This document shows positions 17,901-29,452 of a DNA stretch of 64,000 bases, piece after piece; the stretch's first letter is position 1; each line of letters opens with the position of its first letter. The position numbers and the translations under genes are program-made. Location of the stretch: assembly GCA_025526915.1 (NCBI GenBank), contig JAHLKH010000088.1, positions 1 through 64,000 on the forward strand, written 5' to 3'. The stretch comes from Entophlyctis helioformis. Taxonomy: Eukaryota; Chytridiomycota; Chytridiomycetes; Chytridiales; Chytriomycetaceae. Below the pieces are notes generated by a model. The model did not search any database, was not told the origin of the DNA, and saw only the letters and a program-made list of their open reading frames with translations.

Positions 17901-20808
17901 ATGCAACGAAGCAGCGCGAGTGCTAGTCGCACTGGCTCGCAGCCCAACCGTGGAGCACGCCCTGCAGGCACCGCTACCACCGGCCGAAGCAACGTCCTCA
18001 AGCCAAGAAACACTGCTGTCGCCGCTGACAACGGCACGACGAACAGCAGCGGTGCAACCACCAAGGTGGCTGCTGTCCCTTTAACGGCCTCAGGCTTGCC
18101 AAGGGCACAGACACAGGCGCAGACACAGACACAGACACAGACGCAGGAACAAGCTCAGCCAGCAGCCGCTGCGTCGTCAACGCACAGCGACGAGCAGGCT
18201 GCGCGACGCCTCCAACTGGAGCAATGGCGCCAAGACAAGAGCAGGTGCGACGGCGCAGGTCTTGGCCATCATCAGCCAAGCACCGCTGGTGCAGGCGCTG
18301 TTCGTGGCGGCGACCCTCTGAGGTGTGTCTCTGCCTGGCTGTCGAGTTCTATAGTGCTGATCTGTATGCGTTCCTCTGTATTCTCGACTGTATCTTGGTC
18401 CCATGTTGACCAACATCGCATGGCACACGTCCCTTGCACGGGCGGCGGATGTGAACAGATCCAAGACAAGCGACAGCCGTGCTTTCCTCAAGCCGTTCGT
18501 TGTGCCGCCTCGCGCTCAGCCATCCAAGCCAGCCATTTCGGTGCTGCTGCAGGGTAGGCTCGTTGCATGCACCGAGATACAAAGCCATTCTATTGACGTC
18601 CATTGCAGATCGCAGCGACGCTGCTGGCGTGCCGTCGTCTGCCGCCAAGGCTCGTCCGTTGTCGTCCACACCATCATCAGCCTCAGCAACATCAGCTTCG
18701 CACTTGAAACACGGGTCTGGCCGTGCAGCTGCAACTCAAACGTCTGCACCGGCAAAGAAGCCGCTGCCCCTGCTGGCGCAGGCATCGAGATCCATGCCTG
18801 TGCGGCACTTGCCCAACAGCACCAACGTCGGCAGCATGCCACCTCATCCTTTTTATGAACCAATCGCATCCAGTCTCGACCGTCGCAAGCCCAGTATGGA
18901 CGCCATTCCATACTCCGGCTCTGGGCAATCCAGCAGTAGTAGCACGCGTCGCGCATCTGCCGATGCGATCGCCAGCATCGCAGCCAACGCCATCGTGGCT
19001 CGGCAGTCGCTTGATGGCCAGGATCGTGCACAAGGTGCATCTGACCAGAACATCAGTATTGCTCTTGACCGTCTCAAAAGGTACACGCTCGATTGCCGAT
19101 GGCCATGACTGTCCATGCGCTGACGATCCATTTCGATTGCAGAATGGGTCTCTTTCTGCCAGGGAACAGAGACTGCGTTTTCCTGCGGGTTGTCGGCCCG
19201 CACGGAGACGTTTTGACAGAGTCGCCAGTCTTGCTGCCGACCTTTTACCTTTTCAGTGTCAGCCATGCAGTCGCTGCAGCCAAAGTATGGCACGTTTGCT
19301 GGTGTATCTCTATTGTCACGAAGCTGACATGATGCTCGGAAAGGCGGGCAAGATCGAGGTGGCTCGTGCCATGTTTGAACTGATTGCAGGTGCCAAGCAC
19401 AATGGGTCGCGTGCTGTCAAGATGTTTACAGGAGTCGATGGCCATGGCACATGCCAAACGCGCATCTTGGCAAGGCCTCCAGCAGCGACTGCAAAGTTTT
19501 GGGTCGCATGGGCTGCATTTGAAGAGGCTTGGGGCAACCACCGTGCCGTCTTTGAGATCTTTGATCGTGCCGAAGAGCACATCTCAACCACAAGCGTGAG
19601 TGGCGGGCTCGACCTTGGCTTATCTCCCGAGTTTGGCTCACTCTGTACGTATGCAGGACCGCGAACTGCTGCGCACCGAGTTCCACTTGTACGGCATGCG
19701 CACGGGAGACCGATTTGGCCAGGCGGCTGATGAGCACATGCGCGCCGAGCAATGTCTCGAGGCCTCTGCTGCTCCTGAGCCCGAGCCACACCTGGCATCG
19801 TTGGACAAGCCCTTCAACGGAATCGGCAGCGACGCAGCCCAAGATGATGACTGTGGCGCAACTCGAGTCCATGCCAACCCACTCACTGCCAAGCCTATCC
19901 TCAAGAAGAATGCTACGCTCGTGCCACACGCAGCGCACAACGCCAAGCCAGCAACCGCGCAGATTGCCGAAACATCTGACAAGAATGTGTCAAGGACGCT
20001 AAACAGCAACCTCACAGGTGATCTTGCAACACTCGCTGACATACTTGACGGCCTGTCCATTGCGCAGACGCCTAAAGTCAAAGCCAAGAACACGGTATCG
20101 TTCCACGGACTTGGGCCAGCATCTGAAAGCAAACGGCCACTCTTTCAGACGTCGCGAGCCGGTGTATCAGACGCAGCAGGAAGTGGAGTGCGTGGATCTG
20201 TTACGATCCTGACGCCAATACGCGCCAAGAAGAAGGAGCGCGAACGTAAGTTGGCTGACTCGACCCTTTCCAGCACGCTTGCTGCTGACCCTGCCGCTCG
20301 CCACATTCATCCCAGTGTTTGGCGTCGACAAGGTCGTCACGCCTGTTCGACGATCCGTGCGCAACATGGACGAGTCGGTCCTGCCATCTGATGATGATGA
20401 TGCCGAGGAAGAGAGCGGCGAAAACCAGAATGACCGGATGAGCCGCAAGCCGGCCACTGGACGTTCTGCGACACATGGCGGCGATTTCGATGCTGTGCAC
20501 CACAATGCCGTGTCCAAGATGCTCAAGGCATACGACTATGCATACGTCCCCAATAAGGTGAGTCAGTGTCGCCAACCACGCTCGCATGCCTCCCACTGGA
20601 CTAACACTGTGAACGACAGGCTCTGCAGGACGAACAGAGCATTCCTGTAACACCGCGACGCGGATGGCTTCGCAGTCGTGATCATCGCCAGGCTGTGGCC
20701 GGTGCGACTCCGCGAGCCCAAGCGTCATCGCGACTCGCGCCAGGCACCCCCTTCAGACCTCCCAACAACAAGACAGACGACGATGGCAGCGATGTGGACA
20801 TGGACTGA
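17901..20808 (+). CDS. CKAP2-like microtubule/spindle-associated protein
   Basis: A multi-exon gene with seven or so exons and introns mostly of 40-70 bp, the first about 215 bp. The N-terminus (MQRSSASASRTGSQPNRG) is basic and disordered with an alternating Gln/Thr run. The middle is Ser/Ala-rich. A structured block at 19140-19600 contains YCHEADMMLGKAGKIEVARA and KFWVAWAAFEEAWGNHRAVF, reading like the HAT/TPR-type helices of the CKAP2 C-terminal domain. Further on come FGVDKVVTPVRRSVR and YDYAYVPNKAL. These resemble the TPVRRS motif and terminal segment of the CKAP2/CKAP2L family, animal proteins that nucleate and stabilise spindle microtubules. The assignment rests on motif memory and is tentative. 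The end (DDDGSDVDMD, stop 20806) is acidic. Confidence 0.5.
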
Positions 20809-20903
20809 CCATTGCAGCTTCTGCGCCATCGACGCAAGCCTGGCTGGATTCCCATGAACTGAATATACGCATTCACTCCAAAGCATGTACAGACGCGTCA
20901 CTC

Positions 20904-23900
20904 TTATTGTGACGAGTATCTATTGTATGGGTCGCTGTACGAGCCATGCGGCGATGGCGATTGCCGAGGCAGTGTTGGAGCTGGTGTTGCTGCCATGGGA
21001 GCTGTTGGAGCAAGCAGCGGCGGCGACGGCGACAGGAGCGGGGCCTTGTGCTGCCACGAGGCAACAGACGACGGCATGGGCCGTGATGATGGCGAGTGCT
21101 GCACGTTGCGGCTGCTGCTTTGAGCCCGCACCATCGTGTCGCGTGCCTGGTAGAAGGCGGCAATGTCGGCTTGCACAGGGTCTGGCATGGCGGATGGCGC
21201 CATGGCGGCTGCTGTCGGTGTCATGGCGCGGCTGGATGGCCGATGCATACCATGTAGAGGCCACTGCTGCGATGGATGTCTTGAGGGCACATGGTCAAAG
21301 CTTGGCGCGACGGCTTGCCGCTCGAGCGCATGGATGGACAGCGATCCGACAGTGGCGTGGCGGTCGTTTGATGGCGGCTCTTGCACGGGCACTTCGCGCG
21401 ACAGTGGCCACGCGGCCATCTTGGCGTGCGCATCGGTCCTGGCTCCTTGGATGTCATGGACAATGAGAGTCGAGGTCGAGATGGACGAGTCTTGGCGAGC
21501 GTGCTGCGGTGGCGGATGGTTCATTCTGGGCCATTGGGCCGAGACCATGGACGGCGATGGAGACGCGGCAGTCCGTCGTGCTGGATAGGACGATGCCTGT
21601 GATGCCGGTGGCTGCGGAGGCGTGCCTCGACTGACCAGCGACATGTCCGTTGAGTCGCGCATAGAGTACGCCTTGGCTGCTGCTGCTGCTCCTGCTGCAG
21701 GTGCTGTCATGGATCCCATCTGCCCCGTCTGCCCTTGACTTGAGTGTCCGTCACTTGCAGAAACAGTGGATGACCGCGGGGATGGCCCAAGAGACGACAG
21801 TGACGAGGATGTTGACGGCATTGACGCAATGTCCGATTGCCGGGTGTGATCCAGATCCGGTTGCTGCTGCTGCTGGTAGTTGTGGTTTTGGTACTGGTGT
21901 CGCACTTCGGTCTCGGCGTACACATTCAAGAACCAGTGCTCAAAGTCGCGCGTCAGTCGGTGCCGTGCCTGCTCCAGCAGATGCTGCAGATGCTCAATCT
22001 CCAGCTTGAGATCCTTGAGAACACGGTAAGCCTCCTTGTACTTTGACACACGATCGGCAAGCACGATGCGATAGCTTTCCTGGTCTTGTCCAGCCACAGG
22101 GTCCGACAATCGCTCCTTCAGGCTCTCTGTTATCAAGTCGTCGGCCGTGTCAGCACATGCCAGCCACGCCCCACGAACGCACAACGTATGTTCCTGCACG
22201 CACTGATCTCTGCTCGGAGTTTGCTCGCTGATTCCCCGAGACGCTTGGCATCGGCGTACTTGTCCTTGAGCAGCGTCTTCTGTCCCTCGATCCACTCGCC
22301 AGACGGATATCCGCGTCGAAAGATCTCAAATGCCTTTGCCTTTTCGGTCGTCAGAGACGGAATGCTGCCCGCAAGATCCGGCTTTGATGCTGTCATTTGC
22401 TCGAGTGATTTGACTGCGCCAATACATGGTATGCCATGGTCAGTATCCCATGAGCTGCCAGAAATGCCGCTGGACGCATCGCACCTGTGATGGTGGGCTC
22501 CATGCTTCGTGGCGCTGAAATGGATTGGGCATGCTTGTCGTGCTCTGTCGCATGGAACCCTCCAGGGGTCAATGAGAGCGACGATGCCGCTTTGCTCATG
22601 GGCTGCGACGCGGCGCTTTGTGCTGCACTGAGCTGTGCCTTGAGCTGGGCAATCATCCCAACAAGGATATCTGTCCGAGCGCGCCAGTTAGACGGCATCG
22701 ACACCAGATCAAGGCCGAGACAACGTACTGATCTCATTGTCGCGGTGTCCCACAAGCATTTGCAGCTTCTCAAACTGCTGCACCTGTTCGGCCGACAGTC
22801 CGTTGGTGTTGATGGCGATGGCTTTCCCTGAAGTATCGCCGCCATGCCCGCCATTCGTCTTGGAGCCAGCGCCGCTTATACCCGCACCGTCGCTTTCATC
22901 TGACAGCCGATGCCGCCTTCCGTCGCGCACATAGGACTTGAAAACGCTGAACGCGTGCTGGATCTTGCGAAAGTCTGTCAGGATTATGGCGGCATCTGCA
23001 GAAGTGTCTGCTATATAGTCGTCGACGGCTTGCTTGATCCTGTGCCATTCGCAGTAGCATGAGAACACTGCCAACCGGCATCGCAAACACGCAGGACAAT
23101 ACTGCTGGCTCTTACCGCTCCTTCTCGTAGTCGGGAATCTCTTCGCCAGATCCATCCGTGTCGCCACTGCGTGCAATCGCTAGTTCAGCACGCAGCCTGG
23201 CAACCTCTCGCTTGAGCCGTGCAATGATCATCTGCGGATCCATTTCCTCGTTGAGCGTCGCATTGTTGGCAATGAGTGCAACACGCTGCGCAAACCGGCA
23301 CGTGGAGATGGATTCCTGTTGTTCATCATCCTACCATGTCAGTGCCAAGCCCCCAGGATCACTGTGCGACTGGTTGAGGCCACTCAACGCACGTCGACCA
23401 GCTCGTCTTCCACAGCCACGGTGGCAATCATGGTGGTTTTGCAGTTGCCGCCCAGCGAGTCGCGCAACACGCTCGTCATCATGGAGTTGCGGTATGGAAT
23501 GTGCGTGCGGCGTCCGAGTGCCTGCTCGCGGAGTGCGACAATCACCTGCTCGAGGTAGTGGAGAGACAAGTTGATGTACTTTGCCTCTTTGAGCAGCGTG
23601 CCGTCAATGCCGGTGCGAGCAACACGCTCAGAACTGTCAAGGGCAATGGCGACGGTCGGTCAGAAGCAGCCCGAGTAGTCTCTACGGGTCACATGCAGAC
23701 AGTGCCCGCTATTGGCCCAACTCACCCTGCCAGATCTACGAGGTGCAGCTTGCTTCTTCGGATGACATCCTCGCTGCTGCGCCGACTCGTGATCCCCACA
23801 ATGAAGATGCAATGACTGCGCGATGACGACGGGTTGGACGGTGTCTCGGCAATCATGCGGTTGGTGTCGCCGACAAACAGCAGGTTGAGAGCCTCTTCCT

Positions 23901-24854
23901 CGTTGGCGACCTGAACAACACTCAGATTTCGCAGATGAATCATCTCATCGCCATCCTCTTGCAGCGTGACTTTTCTGTTGCTCGGCATCCAACCGCATCA
24001 GCCACGGATAGCAGCACAAGCATGCACGGCGTGGAACTCACGGGAGGTCCTCCAGTTTCTTTGCATCGCGGGAATTGTCCAGCAAGTCGTATCCGACTTC
24101 GTTGTAGATCTCCAGATAGGAGATGTGGAACGTGTATTGGATGGAGGGGTTCTGTCACACACGCCGTCTTCAGTCAGTGCATGATCGCATGGACTCGTGC
24201 TGCCTAGAGGGACCAAGCCGTGAGATGCCTACTCTTTGGGCTTCCTTGAACACAAACTGCAGTGTTCGCGGAATGAGGCCGCGATCTGCATATCGCTCGG
24301 CACCGCCTGTGATGGTGAATGTTTTACCAGAACCAGTCTGGCACGTCATGTTAGCGGCTGGATCGGCGAATGCACGGACAGTGCTTGGCTTACTTGTCCA
24401 TACGCAAATATGGTGCCGTTGTAGCCCTCGAGCGTGCTGGACGTTGCAAACAGGTCAGTTTCCCCAGCAAGTCTCCAGACGGATGCGTCGGTAGATGCAT
24501 GGCTTGGGATGCCAACACGCCTTAGGCAGCACACCTCTGGATGACAGGCTTTGCAACAACGTCAAAGACCTCTTCCTGCTTGGTGTCGACATCAAAGAGC
24601 TTGTCGAACCGAAACTCGTACGACTCGCGCTGGTTGTTGATAAGGCCAGCGGCTTCATCGCGCGGCATGTGGAAGCCGATGCGCGACTTTGCGCTGTCGT
24701 CGTCGTCGTCGGACGGGTCTGTTGCTCCATCGCTGATCCAGTACCTGCCTGCCGTCGTCGTGAGCTTGGAGTTTGGACGCTGTGGACGCACACGGGCGTA
24801 GATTTTGATGGTGGACACTTCTGCAGCATCGTCGCCCGACGAGCCCTTGGCCAT
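20904..24854 (-). CDS. Kinesin-9 (KIF6/KIF9-type) motor protein
   Basis: The start is MAKGSSGDD at 24854, followed by the motor opening [14 protein letters not shown]. Successive exons give [13 protein letters not shown], the P-loop [12 protein letters not shown], switch I SSRSHCIF, switch [10 protein letters not shown], and [17 protein letters not shown] with [19 protein letters not shown]. The [14 protein letters not shown] form is characteristic of kinesin-9. Neck and coiled-coil exons follow. The conserved C-terminal KIF6/KIF9 part includes [12 protein letters not shown] and [19 protein letters not shown], then a Gln- and Ser-rich tail. Kinesin-9 works in the axoneme central pair of motile cilia, so its presence implies flagellated zoospores. 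About ten exons are present; exact boundaries were not all resolved. Confidence 0.9.
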
Positions 24855-24953
24855 TCTTGCTGTTGCTGTTGTTGCTGTTGCGGATGCTGTTGCTCGTTTC
24901 GGGGCAAGGTCGCGGTTGACGCGCAGGTCAACGACACGAGATTGCCTTTCGAG
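24855..24953. promoter_or_regulatory. Short bidirectional promoter region
   Basis: Only 99 bp separate the divergent start codons of kinesin-9 (24854, minus) and the small membrane protein (24954, plus). The segment holds a run of TTGCTG repeats (24861-24895) and no TATA box. Any promoter elements must be shared or overlap the coding regions. Confidence 0.5.
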
Positions 24954-25454
24954 ATGCAAGGTCGCACAGCAGCCAGCGTCGTGCAGAGAGTTGGTGCAGC
25001 CCGTGCGGGCGGTGGCCGTCTGTCTCTTTGCTCTGCACAGACGCATCTGCCAGCGCATCCCATAGTGCCGCACACCAGCTTCCCTTCTCGCTCTCTTCAG
25101 ACATCCAGCTCAGCTCTGGCTGGGCGGCAGCACCGCCCAAGCGAGCCTGTCCGTCAAGTCGATTCCCACGACCAGGGTGATGCAACGACCACATCGACGC
25201 CAACATCAACAGCATCGGCAACCAGCAGCACCGGCACTGGCACCAGCAGCACCAATCCCGCCCCGATCATCGACGATGACGACGGCGTGTACAACATCAA
25301 GAAGGATCCAATGGCTGGCATGACAGAGGAGCAGAAGAATGCCATTCGCCGCGAGCTGCGAGAGCAAGGGCGGCGTGTTCACTCGATTGCGTACTCGATC
25401 ATTGGCGGCTCACTGGGCATTGTGCTGCTGACAGTCTGGCTGTTCCGCAGCTAA
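24954..25454 (+). CDS. Small predicted mitochondrial single-pass membrane protein
   Basis: A 166-residue protein. The frame is open further upstream, but the ATG at 24954 gives an N-terminus rich in Arg, Ala and Ser with no acidic residues (MQGRTAASVVQRVGAARAGG), a good mitochondrial presequence. A Ser/Thr-rich linker follows, then a conserved-looking segment (NIKKDPMAGMTEEQKNAIRR). The C-terminus has one membrane helix (SIIGGSLGIVLLTVWLF) and ends FRS. A tail of this kind fits an inner- or outer-membrane anchor. No family is recognised. It converges on the MFS gene, with 76 bp between the two stops. Confidence 0.6.
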   Translation: MQGRTAASVVQRVGAARAGGGRLSLCSAQTHLPAHPIVPHTSFPSRSLQTSSSALAGRQHRPSEPVRQVDSHDQGDATTTSTPTSTASATSSTGTGTSSTNPAPIIDDDDGVYNIKKDPMAGMTEEQKNAIRRELREQGRRVHSIAYSIIGGSLGIVLLTVWLFRS

Positions 25455-25530
25455 GCTGCCGTTGAGGCATTGCAGTCTGTACAATCGTCACGAATACAAG
25501 CTCATTTTAATGATAAGTGCAAGCCCTCGC

Positions 25531-27003
25531 TCAGTCAATGTAGACGGGACGCTTGAAGATCAGCGGCAGAGGAATGGCAATGAAGAGCAGGGATGCAATC
25601 AGCACCCACTCCCACAGCCAGCCGACGTACTGGTACATGAGAGAGCCACAGATGGGGCCGAGAAGCAGGCCGACCGAGAAGGACATGTTGAAGATGGCGT
25701 AGCTCTGTGAGATCATGGCTTTGGGCACGCAGGCGGCGACCTCGGCAAGGGCAGGCGACAGGCCAAACGTAAAGGCGATCGCAAAGACAACAATGACGAC
25801 AACGAGCGTCGCGAAGCCTTGCTCAATGCCAAGAAGCGGCGCGATGGCAGCACACGCGATGAGCGATCCGGTCAGAATCGGGCGGAACCCGTAGCGATCG
25901 TACACCCAGCCGGCGATGGGCGAGAACATGGTGCTGGGCACTTGGATGGCCATGAACGCCAGACCGATGGTCTCGACGTTGAAGCCGTAGTGGTCCTTGA
26001 GCCGCAGAGGAAGCGTGGCCTCGATGGAGGCGAGGACCGTGCCCGTCAAGATCGTCAGGACGTTGACAATGACGATCGAGGGGACAATCAGGACCTGCAG
26101 CATGTTTGTGGGGGCCTTGCGGGCGGCAGAGCTGTCCAGATCGCGGTCCGTCTCGCCTTGCTTGGACTGCTGTGTCACGCCGCGTGACTCGTTGACGACG
26201 GCTGCCTGCGAGAGTTCGGTCGCCGCAAGCGTGCCAACGGTCATCTGCGACGATGCTGTGGATGGGCGGGCAGCCTCGAGCTCCAGCGAGCCAGCCGGCG
26301 ACATTGACGATCCCTGGGCAGCCGGATCCTGGCCGCTCGGGACCTCTTCGAGGAGCAGCAGGCCAAACAAATCAAGCAGGGCCAGTGCACCAGAAAAGAT
26401 GAACGGCGCTTGGTAGCCGAGCCGCTCGTACAAGATGCCGCCGAGGGGCGGGCCGAGCAGACCGCCGGCAGTGTATCCGGCAAGCACGATGCCCATGGCC
26501 TGTCCGAGCTCGTTGGCGTTGAAGCGCACGACAATGATGCTCATGCCCAGCGTCCACACGCCACCACTCGATGCACCTTGGAGGATGCGGCCAACGGCCA
26601 GGAGCCAGTACGACTCGGCCAGCCCAAACGCAATGGTCGAGCCAATGAGACAGGCCAGGACAATGATCATGAACAGCTTGCGCCGCTGGTAGCGATCGCT
26701 GATGATGGCAATGATGGGCGTGGCAACCAGCAGGCCGATCGAATAGTAGGCCAGCAGTAGACCGGAATCCTTGGAGTCACCGCCAAACTTGCCGACGATG
26801 GTTGGCAGGAACGGAATGATGACTCCGTAGACAAAGGTGTCGACAAACACACCGAGCGTCATGACGACAAGGATGTATGGCTTGGACGACCGCCAGGAGG
26901 CCGTCGGTGCTGGTGCTGACGCCGCAGTAGTCGCAGTGACGGCGACAGTGTCTCCATGGATGCCCGCATGGGGATCCTTGTCGTCGAACACATCGCGGGA
27001 CAT
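25531..27003 (-). CDS. Major facilitator superfamily transporter (DHA1/vesicular amine transporter-like)
   Basis: A 490-residue single-exon protein with a short hydrophilic N-terminus and about 12 membrane segments. The first segment reads VVMTLGVFVDTFVYGVIIPFLP, the DHA1-type opening. The loop after segment two is ISDRYQRRKLFMI, the MFS motif A (G-x-x-x-D-R-x-G-R-R) with the leading Gly replaced by Ser. Segment five has the antiporter-like motif GYTAGGLLGPPLGG. A hydrophilic central loop of about 80 residues splits the two halves. This layout matches VMAT/VAChT-like and fungal drug:H+ antiporters. The substrate cannot be told from the sequence. Confidence 0.85.
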   Translation of the reverse strand: MSRDVFDDKDPHAGIHGDTVAVTATTAASAPAPTASWRSSKPYILVVMTLGVFVDTFVYGVIIPFLPTIVGKFGGDSKDSGLLLAYYSIGLLVATPIIAIISDRYQRRKLFMIIVLACLIGSTIAFGLAESYWLLAVGRILQGASSGGVWTLGMSIIVVRFNANELGQAMGIVLAGYTAGGLLGPPLGGILYERLGYQAPFIFSGALALLDLFGLLLLEEVPSGQDPAAQGSSMSPAGSLELEAARPSTASSQMTVGTLAATELSQAAVVNESRGVTQQSKQGETDRDLDSSAARKAPTNMLQVLIVPSIVIVNVLTILTGTVLASIEATLPLRLKDHYGFNVETIGLAFMAIQVPSTMFSPIAGWVYDRYGFRPILTGSLIACAAIAPLLGIEQGFATLVVVIVVFAIAFTFGLSPALAEVAACVPKAMISQSYAIFNMSFSVGLLLGPICGSLMYQYVGWLWEWVLIASLLFIAIPLPLIFKRPVYID

Positions 27004-27118
27004 TTCGAGTTTGTGTAAGTGAGCCGCAAACCAAGCATGGAAAATCCAGCTTTATGGTCGTGGACAGGCGTGGATAAAATTTTTGCAGCGTTGCACAGGC
27101 GGCGGACGAGCGGAAGAG

Positions 27119-29452
27119 TCATCGCGGACGAGCGGACGAATTGGCCGCGCCTTCGAGCAAGCTCGCGAGGACGAGCAAGGCGGCAAGGCCAAACACGGAA
27201 TACGAGCTGTTGGACACCCATGCCCAGACGGCATTGGCAAACAACAGCGCCGCAAGAAAGAGGCGCAGCAACGACGCCAGCCCAGCACCGCTCCAGACGA
27301 CAGCCGTCCATCTGAACCGCGAGCCCGTTGCACTTGCTTGGTCGCATTCGGTCGTTGCATCCGAGACCAGCCCGATGAGTGACAGAGATGCCATGTAAGC
27401 GCCAAGACTGCCAAACAGCAGATGGTGCGGCGTCCATGGCGATGCCGCGAGCTGTGACGTCGAGTACTGTGCAAACGGCGTGTCGGCCGATGCTGCAAGG
27501 TTCACAACGGCAGCAAGGTAGCCGATGCCCGTCGCAGACAGTGCCTGTGGGACGGCGGTCAGGTTGGTGTGGAGAGCCAGATCCATGGGTAGCCGCGGTG
27601 GGTAGTTGGTCATTCCTGCAAAGAGGATGTATGCGGCCGACAGGTACTGCTGCATGCCGGCAACCAAGACAACGAGCGACGCTTGCAGCGGCAGATGGAG
27701 CCAGCGGATGATCTTGGCCATCGTGTGTCGCCATCCAGCGATTGCGAGCATGGCTTTGTGGCGGTTGAATCGCCCAACGCTCAAGCCTTGGGCTGGGTCG
27801 CTGTAGTCTGCTGGCGATCCGCGTGTTTGCGCCTTACCAGGCACCACACGCACAACGCGCCATCCAAACGCGATCGAATAAATACAGTGCAGAGCGAACA
27901 GCACCAAAACGCCTGATGCCGATGCGAGAAAGTTGAACATGCTGAATCTGACTGCAGACGACGACTCGGGATACACAGCGCCTACTCGGCTTTCAAACAA
28001 GTACACGGATCCGGTGACGGTCAGTGCCGTCGTGTGGACAATGATGCGCGTGGCAGACTGCTGGTGCCAAAGCGACTTTCTTGATCGCCTCGATCCCTCA
28101 CTGCTGCTGGCGTGGCTGGCGGTATCGATGACGTGGCTGTGCCCGCCGTTGCTCACACCGCTTCCGTTGCTGGCGTAGTTGATGCTGTCACTGCTCGAGT
28201 TGCCCTGATCGCTTTTCTTGGAGGCTTGCCTGGAATGCGTCGGGTTTGCAGACAGTCCATCCGCATCCAAGAGACGAGGAGTCTCGCTTGAACCCATGCC
28301 GCCGATCCGCGTCTGCCGCAATCGCTCGCGTCTCACTTGGAACCATACATCCAGCCCGTCCATGAAGAGCATGCTCAGCAGATCAACCACGACACCAAGA
28401 GCAAGGAAATAGTTTGCGTTTGTCGATATGATCGCCACGATCCAGAACAGGACAGGCAGCAGCACGGTCAGAGCGCGAACGAGCAGGACGCCGCACCAGA
28501 TCTCATCAAAGGCGGCCGCAACCAGATGCATCACGCACACGGCGCCTTTGGCCATGAACAGGAACACGAGAAACGACGTCTGCGTGTCGTCTGCGACTGA
28601 GAAGACGGACGGTGCAGTCCACGCCAGTCCGAACACGACGACGAGCCGGAACCCCGTGAAAACAACGTGGATCAGGTCTGCCTTGGCCAGAAACGTGTCG
28701 TGCATGTGCATCATTTGGGCAATGGCCAGATGGAACGGCACAAAGACGAGCAGCAGACGGCCGAGAGACGACAAGGACAGGTACGAGGCTTCGACCTCCA
28801 AGACGAGGGCGGTGCGCGCGAGACAGACGGCAGCAAACACGTCGCACAGCGTATCTGTGTGGATGAACAGGACTTTGTGTGCCCATGCGGCGACAGAGGG
28901 CAGGCTGTCTTCAGGGATGCCGAACAGGACTGGATTGACGCGTGGTGCTGCAAACAGAGCGTGTCTAGGTTGCTGTTGTTGCTGTTGTTGTTGCAGCAGC
29001 GAGGCTGTCGAGGATGCTGCGCTGGTGCGTGGCAGTTGCCGCTCAGAAGGCTCACGCACGAGTGGCAACACGGGACGGGACCGCGGCCATGTTGGTTTCC
29101 TTGATGCGTAGCTTGGGGCGTTTGTGCCGGGGGTGGCGCTGTCTGGGCTGGACACGGACTCGAGGTACAGCGAGGGCGACGATGTGTCGGCTGCACCGAG
29201 TGGCGGAGGATTGCTCGGCACCCAGACTGGCACCTGAACCTCGAGGCGTGTGCTTGGCTGGCTGCGATTGTGTGGCATTGCGGTCTGTTGTTGCTGTTGA
29301 TGGAGATGACGATGGCGATGATGCGAGTGTTGCTGGCAACATGCGAGATCGTGTGTTGAACGAGGTTGGCTGCCAATCCGGCATTCGTTGTGCGGCACAA
29401 CAGTCGGACCAGCCAGCCAGCCAGCCAGCCAGCCGGAGAAACAATAGGCCAT
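27119..29452 (-). CDS. Large multi-pass membrane protein of unknown function
   Basis: The frame is 777 residues long. The real start is probably MPHNRSQPS near 29276, because upstream codons are His/Gln-rich and lie over a GCCA tandem repeat. The first 120 residues are disordered, with a run of eight Gln. At least ten hydrophobic segments follow in two groups of five or six, separated by a Ser/Asn/Arg-rich loop of about 80 residues (around GSSEGSRRSRKSLWHQQ). Recognisable segments include LLLVFVPFHLAIAQMMHMH and LLPVLFWIVAIISTN in the first half, and FLAALLFANAVWAWV near the end. I considered the LtrA family of fungi but saw none of its key motifs. The neighbour MFS gene starts 115 bp downstream on the same strand. 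Confidence 0.65.
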   Translation of the reverse strand: MAYCFSGWLAGWLAGPTVVPHNECRIGSQPRSTHDLACCQQHSHHRHRHLHQQQQQTAMPHNRSQPSTRLEVQVPVWVPSNPPPLGAADTSSPSLYLESVSSPDSATPGTNAPSYASRKPTWPRSRPVLPLVREPSERQLPRTSAASSTASLLQQQQQQQQPRHALFAAPRVNPVLFGIPEDSLPSVAAWAHKVLFIHTDTLCDVFAAVCLARTALVLEVEASYLSLSSLGRLLLVFVPFHLAIAQMMHMHDTFLAKADLIHVVFTGFRLVVVFGLAWTAPSVFSVADDTQTSFLVFLFMAKGAVCVMHLVAAAFDEIWCGVLLVRALTVLLPVLFWIVAIISTNANYFLALGVVVDLLSMLFMDGLDVWFQVRRERLRQTRIGGMGSSETPRLLDADGLSANPTHSRQASKKSDQGNSSSDSINYASNGSGVSNGGHSHVIDTASHASSSEGSRRSRKSLWHQQSATRIIVHTTALTVTGSVYLFESRVGAVYPESSSAVRFSMFNFLASASGVLVLFALHCIYSIAFGWRVVRVVPGKAQTRGSPADYSDPAQGLSVGRFNRHKAMLAIAGWRHTMAKIIRWLHLPLQASLVVLVAGMQQYLSAAYILFAGMTNYPPRLPMDLALHTNLTAVPQALSATGIGYLAAVVNLAASADTPFAQYSTSQLAASPWTPHHLLFGSLGAYMASLSLIGLVSDATTECDQASATGSRFRWTAVVWSGAGLASLLRLFLAALLFANAVWAWVSNSSYSVFGLAALLVLASLLEGAANSSARPR

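Noticed and set aside
27119..29276. LtrA-family assignment for the large membrane protein
   Set aside because: Multiple membrane helices are present, but the characteristic LtrA motifs are not seen, so it is left as unknown.
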